NCBI GenBank assembly: GCA_013398015.1
Contig: VZRR01012419.1
Coordinates: 311,900 to 375,899 of the forward strand
Length of the DNA stretch: 64,000 nucleotides
Reading direction: 5' to 3'
DNA from: Oreocharis arfaki
Lineage: Eukaryota; Chordata; Aves; Passeriformes; Paramythiidae
In this document: positions 11,775-24,200 of the stretch, piece by piece
Layout: each line of letters opens with the position of its first letter
How positions within the stretch are numbered: the stretch's first letter is position 1
Translations under genes and position numbers: made by a program
Notes under the pieces: model-generated
Told to the model about the DNA's origin: nothing
The model's input: the letters and a program-made list of their open reading frames with translations, nothing else
Database searches by the model: none

Positions 11775-14700
11775 TCCTTTTCAGGAGGAACTCATGCAGG
11801 ATAAATTAATAATAAGGAGAGAAGGAAACACATCATGTAAGGCTTTGAAACTGATGCTTTTGATGTGTTGAAAAGGGGTTTGAAAACATACTGATGGACA
11901 GATTTTATATGATAGAGTATATTCAAACACACTGTGAAAAATCAAGTTCCTAATTCTTCAAAAATTAAAAGGTACCTGCTCTTTTCTGCCTAGGATATTT
12001 TTGTTTCAGTTTTGACTTTTGATTTTGTTGTGGGTTTTTTTTGTGAATTTTTCTCCTCTAATGATACACCATGATGGATTTTTAGCTCAGAAATTTCAAA
12101 TTCTGGATAGGGGAGGTGTTATGTGTTGCTTTAAGTAGTTTTTGGGGTAGGTAGGTGCTTTTGCTACATCATTTTACAGTCTTCAGCTGAAAACAATATT
12201 TTTAGTATCTCATTTTCCTGAACTCCAAAATCTTACTTAATACCTGGCAAACAAGAAGAAGACAGAAGAAAATGTTCATCTGAGTTACAATACTAAGAGA
12301 AAATATGAAATATAGAAGTTTTAAAATAAAGAAGTCTATCAATAAATTCTGTTATTTTTTTACGATTTGGATGGACTTTTTCCCCTGCTAACATTCTGTA
12401 GAAACTCTGGTTTCTCGCTGCTTTTCATTGGCTTTTTTATCCACTGTAATTTGACTGGGGAGCCTCTGTATCATGTCTTCTCTTGGAACTCATATAATTT
12501 TTTTAGTCTTTATGTTATGAAACAAAGAATTTTTTTTTCCCCCCCCTAGAATTTCAGTTTAAAATCACTATTTTCTTCTCTTGTATTGTACCCGAAGTGT
12601 TCAGTTGTGTTCACATCCTACTTGCAGTATGTGAGGCTATAGAAAGCAGTCTTCAGACTCGAATGTTCTGATGTAGTCTAGGTTCTAGACTAGGTTAAGC
12701 TTCAAAAGTTTATGGCAGGCTGGGTTGGCTATGCAGATTCAGCATCAGATACGCAGCACCACATACTTAGAAATCATAGCACATGATGTCCTTCAATAAT
12801 GCATTGTAAAGAAGTGAAAGGATCCTTACCTGCACTGTGCTGATGTTTTAATCTTTCTTTTCTCTATGCACAGGTTCAAATGCTATTGTTTGTACTGCTG
12901 TGTTATTTGCCACCATAAAGCTGCTTTTCAGTTTATTTGACACCAATGTCAAACTCTTGCTTCTCAAATAAGCTGGAAGAATTACTTTCAAGCTGTGGAG
13001 GAAATTACTCACCATAGCTTTGATTATTTGGTAAAAAACGTGGATGTGAAGGAACTCCATATGGTTCAAGATGAATGAATTAAGAGTTCCTTTCATATTT
13101 CTACATTATAAAATTATAGAGAAATTATTAGTATTCATCACTGATAACAATTTAGAGACATTTTGAAATCATGACCCTGATGCAATCACTGCATACCAAT
13201 CTTCTCTTGTGCATGCCCATCTGAGTGGACAAGGAAGATGGCGATGCCAAATGTTATGGAAGTTCCTAATGAAGTTAATTTATGTCTCTCTTGCTTAGCT
13301 GCATGATTATTTCAGAACCACAGATTTGCTGATGGCTGCTGGAGACACTTATCTCACTGATATGCACCTTCCTAGAAATCCCCTTTGGAATTTCGTGTAT
13401 AAACGAAGAAGCATAAAGTAGTCATCCTGTGGAATCCGGATAAAACATCATTCTCAGGATTGTATCTCTGTGCTAGAGTGTTCTCCTACACTTGTATAAC
13501 AATTCGTAAGTTTCACCTGTCTGCCTATCAGTGTGATATCTTGTTATGATCAAAGACTCAGAGTGAAACTCTGATGCAAAATAGCTTTTAGAGTTTGGAA
13601 ATTTCTTGGTTTCCTTGGAAGAATGGAGGAACTAAATGTGTGGGAGCCTATGTACAGCAGCAGTCTCTGTCACTTCTGCTGCCACAAGCTTTTGGCTGCC
13701 TGTCCTCAGGGCCAGTCCTGGTTCGGTGTCCTTACATCAGGCTCCTGGGAATGTCTCAGTAGCGCCTCCTGCCCTTGGCTCAGAAGCCAGGGTGATGTTC
13801 AGGCCCTTACCAGGACTGCACAACAGCCATGACCCTGACCCTTCCAGGCTTCACGCCCTCCTGGTCCAGGCTAGCAGATCTGACACCTCAGCTTGGCCTC
13901 GGACCTGCCCCAAGCCTGCACCTTGCCCACTGGCCTCTCAGGCTCTCAGCTGATCCTGTTTTCTGTCACTAGCCCTGCCCTGCTCTCCCAGAGGCCAGGG
14001 AGGCCACTGCCTGCCCTGCTCTCATCCCCCTGTCTATGGGGTATCCCTGCCCTTTCAGAGTAGTGACCCTTTGCTTCTCCCTTGATTGCATGCACAAATC
14101 GACTACTAACTTTATTAGAGTTATTTAAATCCTTCCTCTATGCAGCCATCTGTCAGAAAAGACATGCTTGTCAAAGGCCAAATCTACTGTCAGGAACTGC
14201 CAATAAAAAATAAAATATTAAAGGAAGGAGCCAAACTCTCTGCTTCATTATTGCCAATTTTCTTGACTTCTTGAAATATTATAACAGAAACCTCTGAACA
14301 AAAATGGCTGAAAGATGGCACCATTTCACATTACAAAAAATAGCAGAATATTCCAGTGAGTTTATAATTAGTTTTATAATAAGTCTAATTAAAGAATTTT
14401 TAATTTTTACTTTTCTCTAAAATTGTTCCTGTTTTGTTGGGGTTTTTTTCCTTCAACTTTAAAAAAGAGGGAAAAAATAAAAGGAAGGAAATTAAAAAAT
14501 GGAACGGTAGAAATTCTAGAGAGTTATCTAGTATAGAGATATTACAGAAATGTTCAAAGAGACTTGCTAATGTCTGTTTCCATGGGTATTTCGATTAAGC
14601 AAAAAGGAATTGTTGGAATCCAGGTCTTGCATTTCAGCATTGGTAGAGCGAAATGCAAAAAAAATTATTGTTCAAAGCATATAACTTAAAAAGGAATGCA

Positions 14701-15702
14701 GTTTTAAAATGATGGAGATTCGTATTTTTAAGTGACTTTTTTCTGCGTCTTCCTCTATCCCTAGAACTCTTCCCAGGGAAGAGTTTGTCTCAGTATGAAA
14801 GCAAAGATGCTGCTGTTTTCAGTGCCCTGACATAAAAATATGTGTTTTGGTTTAGGAACGTTATTCCACAATATAGTGTTCCCACTGAATTACTCCAAAC
14901 CATGCACAGTTCCATCACTCCCCGCTCTCCACTTCCCCCTGCAGTGGGATAGAGAGGAGAATTGGAGGCATGAAAGGTAAAGATCATGGGTTGAGATAAA
15001 TACAATTTACTGGAAACAGCAATGAAATGAGGCAACGAACAGTAACAACAACAATACTAATGACAGAGTGTAACTAAAAAAAGGTGAACAGTTCACAAAT
15101 GGTTGATTACTGTGGAACACCTGGCAAGAGGGAATACCCGATTGCTCCCTCTGCCACACTAAATGACCCAGAAGGGATCTCTTTCCCCATTCCCAAAAAG
15201 TGATATGAGGTTGTATAGAATAATCCCCGGTCCTCCTGCCTACTTAGCCTTAGCCTTTGGCCTCCTGCCAAAATTAGCCTTGTCCTAGGTGGAACCAAGA
15301 CAATGTGGGATGAGGAAAAGAGGCATAAAAATTCCTGGAGGTATTTTGTCATCAGTGACCATGAAAACCTATCAAAGTATTTTGCAGTCATCTGATCCCA
15401 TGTGAAGCAAGAAAGACATCTGCTGAAGAATTAGTGTCCAGATGGCTACTCCAAGAGCTAACAAGATGGCTTAATCAAATGCTAAAGGTGAAGGATGCTA
15501 GAGCCAGAACTGGATTTAGTTCATGTGTTGTCACAAGGCTGACAATGATTAGCTTGTAGAAGGGCTGCTTACTTAAAGAATGTGAAAATATGGCTTGCTA
15601 AATTCAGCAATATATAACTCAAGAACGTAGTTAGATGAGTGATCGAGAAAGTCACCTTTGTGGTTCTGTAACTCAATACCAAAATCATATGTAAACACGA
15701 AC
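11775..15702. other. Intergenic with an unexplained GC-rich segment
   Basis: Mostly AT-rich unique-looking sequence. The stretch 13620-14080 is markedly richer in C and G than its surroundings, with many CCTG/CAGG words, but gives no protein or repeat I recognise. A 105-codon plus-strand frame there (13636-13953) is low-complexity in composition and unsupported. Confidence 0.4.
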
Positions 15703-16330
15703 ATCATAGACTCATAGAGTGGCCTGGGTTGCAAGGGCCCTTGAAGATCATCTAGTTCCAGCCCCCTGACATGGGCAGGGACACTTCCTGCTAGTCCAGG
15801 TTGCTCAGAGTCCTGTCCAACCTGACCTTGAACACTTCCAGGGATGGGACATCCACAACTTCTCCAGGCAACCTGTTCCAGTGCCTCATGCTCACAGTAA
15901 AGAATTTCTTCTTAACAGGTAATCTTAACCTACTCAGTTTAATGCCATTCTCCCTTCTATCACTACATGCTTTTGCAAACAGCTAGTTAGTCATTCCAGG
16001 CTTCTTGTAACTAATTGCTTTCCATCTTTCCTGTAAGTCCCCTCAAGTACTGGAAGGTTGCAATTAGGTCACCCTGAAGCCTTCTCTTTCCAGGCTCAAC
16101 TTCCGCAATTCTGCCAGCCTTTCCTCACAGGAGAGGTGCTCCATCCCTCTGATCAACATGGTGGCTTCCTTTGGGCTCACTCCAGCTGGTCCATGTCCTT
16201 CCTGTCCTATGGATCTCAGAGCTGGATGCAGTAGTCCCACTGGAACCTCTCTTGACCTGCTGGTTGTGCTGCTTTTGATACAGCATATATGCAGTTGCCT
16301 TTATCTGTCTTGGATATCATGCCATTTGAA
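15703..16330 (-). mobile_element. CR1 LINE 3' end
   Basis: The plus strand shows the reverse complement of a CR1 3' UTR: a degenerate terminal 8-bp repeat ('catagactcatagagtgg'), then 'gatcatctagttccagcc', 'gacatgggcagggacac', 'ccttgaacacttccaggg' and 'caacctgttccagtgcctc'. The element therefore runs on the minus strand with its true 3' end at about 15703. It is 5'-truncated; similarity fades past 16.3 kb. Confidence 0.9.
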
Positions 16331-18867
16331 CTCTCTTGGACAGAATCAGATAACTACAATTTCCCTAACCCCTAACCAGGGCCTGCCACAAATCTGTGGA
16401 TCAATAGTAGACTAAAGTAACCTGTGACCAGTCCCATGCCTTTCTTCTAATGCATTTTAATACTTATGGAAGAAATGCCAATAAACTGTATGAAATTCCT
16501 AGATGTCAGAGTAGAGATCTTCAGAAAAGATAGCTTTGATCTTACAAAAACATTGAGTGGGTTATAAAAGGGGGTGAGTCCAAAATTATTTTATGCACAT
16601 ACACAAAACCAAAGACATATAAACATTCATGAGCATTTAACTAGAGAGTGGGAAATACAGACCATGGAAAGATTTCTTCCAAAGAACATGGTAGGAGAAG
16701 CAACAGGCTCTCTTGGGTTTAGGGGAGTGATTTGTACCACAGCCTTGCTCAAGCGGTTTGCTGAAAGCAAGAGAGTACTTTTTAGTGTCTCTCCTCTGCT
16801 TCCTAAGTAAAACATTTGCTGGGAGGAAATTTTGGGACCTGCAATTATTATTGCAACTGTGTTCAGCAAAAGACTCCCACCAATATTTCCAGGATGTCAG
16901 TGGAGAGACACTATTTGCCATGGCCAAGTAATGATCAGGAAGACAGCGGTGACTGATGGCTCTTTGTATTAATAGGCAATGTTTTAGCACTGGATGTAAT
17001 GTCCTGAGATGTCATCATAAGTGTGTTAGGCAGATAGAGGAGATAGAGGAGATGGAGGAGAAACAGGAGCATTTTCATGGTCTGAAATGGCACAGCCACA
17101 GCCATTGATTCAGGGTCAGAGACAAGAATATCTTTGTCAACAAGACACTTCCCTCAGGACTGTTTACCCTGATGAAGCAAGGGATTCACCATCATTGCCT
17201 TTCTCTTCTCATAATCAGAAGTGGAAGTAAAAGTTGCGTTTTCTGTGGTAGATTTTTGTTTTGTTTTCTGAGGTTTTTAAAAAAAATTTTAAGCAGCAGG
17301 AGGAAAATGTTGAGAATGAGTCACAGGCTTTTGTGCATGGAAATAGGCAGAAATTCACACCTTCAGGACTTAAGTCATTCGCTCTTCAGCTTCCCTTCAG
17401 TGAAAAGAATAAGGCCAGGATGTAACCGTAACAAAGTTATTAATTATTAACAGCAACAGCAATCAAAACACTCGTGATACATGGAAGTAAATAAAATTGG
17501 TTCATTTCCCTTAATGGGTTAATAAAATGTTACTTCACCATGTTTCCCTTTGGCTGGCTTTCTTCTTTAGTGCTGACTCAGTAACAGGTGAGCCAAGGAT
17601 GGATTTGTTCCATCATATACCAATGACTCCTATTTAATATTTTCTTCGGAACAAAGAGACTGTTTTTTTTCTTTTATGTCTTGATTTATAGTTGAGCTGT
17701 TCCATAAAAACAAAGAAGTTTTCAAAAATGTCACCAGTTTCTAAGTAGCACTTTGGCAACTTGATGTCTTGCTTAAGGAGAGCTGTTGCAGACAGAAATT
17801 TTCATTTTTTTGGTCTGTATTTTTTATTTTTTGTTTGGTTGTGTGTTCTTTAATTTGGGGAGCAAATGTCACTCCAGTTCCTCCACCTGCTTACAGATTC
17901 CATCACAGGTCTTTATGAACTATTATTCATTAGAAGATGATAGAACTTTTTTTAAAGTTCTGAAAGTTTTGAAAGTTTTGAAATAGAAGGTAATCAAATC
18001 CATAAAAATAATTGCCTAATTTTATTTTGTTGGAGTTAACCATTTTCCATTTCCTGTGAACATAATCCTTTTCTGGTTCTGTAGGTTACCAGTAGGACTT
18101 ACATGTCCAGCTTATTTATACCCAGTATGACAGAGCTGAGTTGATATGGGGTCAGAGATGTATCCATTGACCATCATGCCACTTAAGCAGTTTGATCTTT
18201 ATAATCAATACTTTATAGAATTCAATGCTTCTTTGATTCTTTTTCTAACCATTTCTGATGCTTACTCAAGCTCAGACACGCAATGAGAGTGGCTATAAGA
18301 AGAGATGTGCAAAACAATTGGCTCGATATGAAGCATGCCTGTTGCACGTGTTTGGTTAATATTTCCCTGTTTCAGTGGCATAGGTACATTTTATTCTGGT
18401 CACACACTGCCCCTGAAAGGGGGCAGGTACCATTAAGTGCCGTGTAGGAGCCTGAGATTTGTTCACTAACTGCAGTTGTAGGTGGGTGAAGAGCAGAGTC
18501 TGTCAGAATGTTCCCAATTAATTGGAGGGATTGGCCTGATGCACTTTAAGACTATGTTAACTTTTCAGCTCAGAAAGAGTATTCACCTTCAGTAACCTCA
18601 GATGACGAGATGAAAACTGAAAAGCACAATTTGTGCTTCAGACTCCCATCTGACTTTTCCAGACTGACTGAAGAAGAAAAAGTCTAAATGTTTTTTGCCA
18701 AAATACGTAAATAACGCTGAAAGTCAGAGTAATATATTTATGGATTTATAATTTGTTCATATAAGTTTAGTTTTAATAGACAGTGCAGTATGTTAGGGAG
18801 TTCTAACTCACAAGTAGCAGCTGTTTTAAATGAAAATATCCCATGCAAAGCAATTAGTTGAATGTTT

Positions 18868-18898
18868 CTTCCTCCTCCTCCTCCTCATCATCATCATT
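18868..18898. repeat. (CCT)n(CAT)n microsatellite
   Basis: About five CCT units run directly into four CAT units. Confidence 0.9.
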
Positions 18899-21150
18899 TC
18901 TGAAATCCCATTCTTCTCCTGATGTTCCATTCTCGTAAGTTGGCTTGGTATAAGAAGAGCATGGTGGTGGGCTTTGATACCATCCTCTCCTAAAAATACT
19001 CAAATCTATTTTTTGATGGTTTTTAACCATCTCCTGTGTAGGGTTGGTTTTGAGGTTGTTTTTGTTTGATTTTTTATTTATTTATTTTTAGGGTGGTTTT
19101 GCTTTGGTTTTAGGTTTTTTATTTTGGTTGTATTTACTGGGCAAATTTCCAAACCCTCAGGAAATGTTAGCTCATGTGGGTTTCAGTTCCTAAAAGTGTT
19201 CACATGTGATCAGTTTCTGGAGCACATGGTTGGCAGCAGGCCACTAGTTTCCAATTCAATTACATCAGCCATGTTGCACTGCTTGAAGCAGAAAAAGACT
19301 TAACACTGCATTTTCTTATTTGGTGACCATCCTCTCAGATGATGAAAAGACTGCAAGATCTGCACTAATTGCATTTTCTGGACGAATTTTAAAAATTGCA
19401 TTAACTATCCTGTCAAAATGTGGGATTTTTACATTGATTGGACTGTGGAAATTCGATATACAAATGCACAGTATCCAATCTCTCCAATAAGTACAAGCAC
19501 TGTGATGTGGCCAATAAGCGGCACAGATTCAATGATCACTGTAGCTGAGATTCTGCATAAAATCAGGCAACAGCATGTGTTTAATGAATGAGCAAGACAC
19601 TGGGAAATTGTCCAGGTCCTTTAATTTAAATGTCTCTGTTTGCCCTGAATTTTGAAATGGAGGTAGGGAACTGACAAACTAGCCATGAATACAAAGAAGT
19701 GGGGGGTTTTTGTACAGTATTTTGAGTGTAGTATGTTCTATTTACTACCTGAATATCCTGTAGTACCAGTGACACTGTGGTATTCATTGTTAGAAATAAT
19801 GAATAATTATCTGACTGATATATTATTTTCTGTTATAGGTACTGTTATCCAAATAAGAATCTTATTTGCAAGCTTTAAATGTACATATAAATAAAATAAA
19901 TTTATTTATATGTTTACATGTAGTTACATACAGAGACATACATATACGGAGAGAAATAAATGCATAATTTTAAAATGCTGTATAATTACAACTGCAAAAT
20001 CACATAGATATGAAGAAATTATTGCTACTGTGTTTGAGATGTCTAACCACTACAATACATGAATGTGAAAAATAAGTCTGTCTGGAAAAATAATGAAATC
20101 TGTGGAACATAGAGTACAATTCTGCTTGGTGACATGTTATGTTCACCTAAAACTGTAATTCAGACAATTATGTAGAAATTCTAGCTACAGGAAAACAAAT
20201 GCTCCTTATTTTGTCCCGCAGATTTCACTGCAGCCTAACAAAAAACGGCAGCTTTTATACTGGGGTTTTTTCAAAGTGTTTCTTTATCATCTGTTAAAAT
20301 GGTGGTAATCTCCAACTTAATGCACTTTTGATACATTCTGTTAGAGGCAGAATGACCTTTACCACATCATTCAAGTCAAAGATGTTATTTTAACGTTCCT
20401 GCACTCTTTGTCCCTCAAAGGGCTACAGATACAGTAGTTTTCATTTCCTATTTCTATTCCATTTTCTGAGTGCCCTTGATCATGTCCTCCTGTTCAGTAC
20501 ATTAAGTGGATCTTACTGGGAGCTGGATCCTGAAACTCTACCCTGTTTGAAGCAATTTAGTCTACCCAGCAGACAGACTTTCCTTTTCCTATTGTGCAGA
20601 AAGTTGGTTGTGTTTAATAGCTCCTGACTATTTCTGTTCGTATGAACTTAAAATCCTTGCACATGTAAACAAAGTGGGTGAAAAATTTTCATGTAAAAAG
20701 TAATTTTCATGACAAATATAGAAATTTTGTGATTAAGCTTTATCCATCACATGCGGTATTAGAGGTGGTGCATATTTACAGAAAACTCACTTGCTACATT
20801 CTGTCAATGAAAAGAGTTCTGATATGGTTGCTGGTTTAACTTGCTCCACTCTAAGATACTTTTTTGGGTGAAAAGGCAATTTAAAGATACCTATAATGTA
20901 AAAAGCACTCTGACAAATTACAGACCTGATTCATTTTCTTGGCTTTGTTTTTTTCTGGTTTGCAAGGCCAGAATTGTCACAGCAGGACAAAAAGTGAAAG
21001 GATCACTGGAACAACAAATGAGTACAGCATTAGCTTTAATTTACTATTTTTTTTAATAGGATGCAAAAGACAAAGCAAAAAAAACCCCAACAAAATCCCA
21101 AAACCCCAAACCAAACCTACTGAATTAATATAGGCAACAGCCCTTAAAGA

Positions 21151-21248
21151 CAAGAAATCTTTGAGAGTGCTGACAGTCTTTCTTGTTGTAAAACATGTAC
21201 AAGAAATCAATGAGAGTGCTGACAGTCTTTCTGGTTGTAAAACATGTA
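21151..21248. repeat. Two-copy 49-bp tandem repeat
   Basis: 21151-21199 and 21200-21248 match at 46 of 49 positions. Each unit begins 'caagaaatc' and ends 'aaaacatgta'. Confidence 0.95.
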
Positions 21249-24200
21249 CCCAATTTCACAATCTTGAGTTTTGGGTCAGCTCTTTTGACATTAGCAAGTA
21301 GTATATGCCATAAATTACGTTTTGAATCACTAACTGTTCTTTTCCCTGTTTCTGTTCTGCATCACCCAAGAAAATGCAGAACAGAGCACTGAATTATCAG
21401 TTAATTCAGCCTAAGTTTCTAGTGTTGCCTAAATTTTAGGCAATAAATGTAATATTGTCTTGAGCCACATGTATTGGATTTCACACTGGACTGCTGTATT
21501 TACATAGACCATACTTAAAAAGACCAGAAAAAAAAAAGTATCCTGGATGATAATAATATTTTAAAAATACTATTACAAATATCACTGGAGTCCTAGAGTA
21601 ATATATTTGGCCTCAGTCCATATCTTGTATGACTGTGTGGTCGGAAGAGAAAGCCGTAGCATTAACTTGGTCTCTGGTAGGCCTGGTGATAAAACAACCT
21701 GGTGATGGTTAAAAGCTGGATGGCAAAGACACCAGTGTCCCATTTGCAGCCCAAAAGATCCAGCACAGGCATCATAAAGGGTCTAAAGCAGAAAAGTTGG
21801 ATGGACAAGTGATCCGGTCATCCTTGGTGCTCAAAAGGGTAAGTCAGAAACAAGGCATACCATCAGCACGTGTCACCCTGGCATTGCCTGAGCTGAGGTC
21901 AGGCACCAGCTAGCAGACTTTTTTTTGTGAACTGAGCAGTCTGCAAGGCTTCTAAGTACAGTCGTGGTACTCCTGTGTCCCTGGCAGAGCCTGCTGTGGG
22001 GGACTTCACTTGACAAAGACCTGGCACTGACAGATGCCATGAAATGTACTCTACACATTTTTGAATCCCATGTTACAAAGTGCTTGACCAAAACCAGACA
22101 GCCTTGCCCTTCCAACCACCAGGGAAGTGGGATGTCTTTTCACTCCCACATTGCCTGCATACATGATAGACCTATAATGAGATATCATATGGCTCAGTTT
22201 TATACTCAGGCTATTCAGTCAAATAAAAATTTTCTGAAACAAGAGTCTGAAGAATCAGATCTTGATTTGCTGTGTTGACTTGAAAGGAGGTATTTGTGAG
22301 ATAAGGTTTGAAGGAAGTACTGCAGTGTGGAAATCTGCACCTGTCTTGCCAAGAAACTGTGAGCCAGAGCAGAGTGCTAGTGATTTGTTGCACAAGGACT
22401 TCTGTCTGTTTTCACATTTTTAGCTTTATAATTAGTCAGAACGTTATTACTGTAGAATGTTTCTGGTTAATTTACACATCTATTAAAAGATGGAACAAAA
22501 AAAATTATCTACTGGAAAAATCAAAATGTATTAACGTGCTACAAATCCTGGTGATACTATGGTGGCCTAGTGTCTAAAAACACCTTCTTGAGGAAAGGTG
22601 GAGAGTAATATGCCCTTAAGTGTTTTCTATGTATCATTTAATCTACCTAACAAATGAATTTTTAAAGCATCTCTTAGTTACTGTAATTAGTAACTTTCTT
22701 TAATTAGTAAATTTTATTTTATCATTTCTGCTGGCTACTCAAATTCCTTTTCTGTAACTTTCACAAACATTCACCAGCATACTGCTGTAGTACATTATTC
22801 CTATGAGTTCTCACGATTCTGGTATTTCTATGGAACTACCAGAAACTTCTGTGTTTTCAAGATGCAGTGGAGAAATATTTCTGGTGTAGCTGTTTAGCAC
22901 ACCATTATGTCATATAGCACAGTGGAAGAAGTTATCAAAAATATGTAATTTTTAGCAATATATTCCTGTGTTTTTCTGATTCAAAGTATTTTTCTTCATG
23001 AGTATCTTCCCAAATATAACTTGGCAATTAAAAAAAAAACTCCCCTAGGCTTACTCTTTTTCAGGGTGAGGTATTTTCAAATGGATTTTTTTTTTGCTGC
23101 TGCTGCAGCACCAGGGGCCACACAAGGTTGACACTATTGGCTAGACAGGCACTGAAGATCTGCTGAAAATGGAACAGACAGAGACATTTCGCTCTGTGAA
23201 CTCCTAACAAGGTGTAAACTAAGACATGGTATAAACTCTCCTTCACAACTTTCTTTGGGTTTTGATAAGTGGGGAATCAATTGTGGTGACTGTAGCCTCT
23301 CTCGGTATAGCTTTCTGCACTGAATTTCCAGATGGACAGAGGAACATCAAAAAAACATTCAAAAGAAAGGTGTTGGTAGCCTCATTGAAAAACTTCCTAC
23401 TTCTGATTCTTGAGGTAAATGCCTGGACACTATTCTTCTGGTAATTCCTTTAATAGAAACGTTAGAGCAACTTGTGTTGAACTATGTCCAGCAAAACCTG
23501 CATAAAAAGGCTACAGTGCAGAGGAAGGCAGCCCTGACTGTTGTGCTGAAGCCATCTCTCCTGGACAGAACAGGACTGCACTCAGATGCTGGGGCCAGCT
23601 TTTCCCTGTTATGGAAGAGTTATCTCATTTTTTCATAGCATGATGCATCACACAAAGCATTCATAGTTTAACATTCATATCCTGACAGCAGACCAACAGG
23701 ACAGGAGGGAAAGCTTTCAATCTGCAGAGCTTATGCTACTCTTGTACTGAGGGTACAGGAAGTTCAGTGTATTTAATTGCACAAGCTGTGTTATAAATCC
23801 TTGTTTTCAGCTGTTAAAGTGAGCTGTGAAGAGCTCAGGCCATTTGTGGTGAAGTTGATTGCCTTTGTAGTGGAGCGATAGTAAGGATGTCATCATAACT
23901 TTAGGTCATATAAAGGCTTTGCTGAAATACTGATTGATGCAGTACTTTTGGGAAATGTATGTCAGACGTGCATGTCTTTTGCAGACTTTTGGGTGCTGAT
24001 GAGGTCAGGGGACTGGTGTGGGGTGCACAGACCTATACAAAAGTGAGCAGAGAAGGCAAGGCTAGTTAGCACAGAATTATGTACCACTAGTATCGTGAAG
24101 CCACAACATGACCACACATAATGCCTTGGTAAAAGATGCTGGCTTGTTCGAGACTTAAAGGCAGTCAGCAACATTTTTTTCTTTGGCTTTATTGTTTGGT

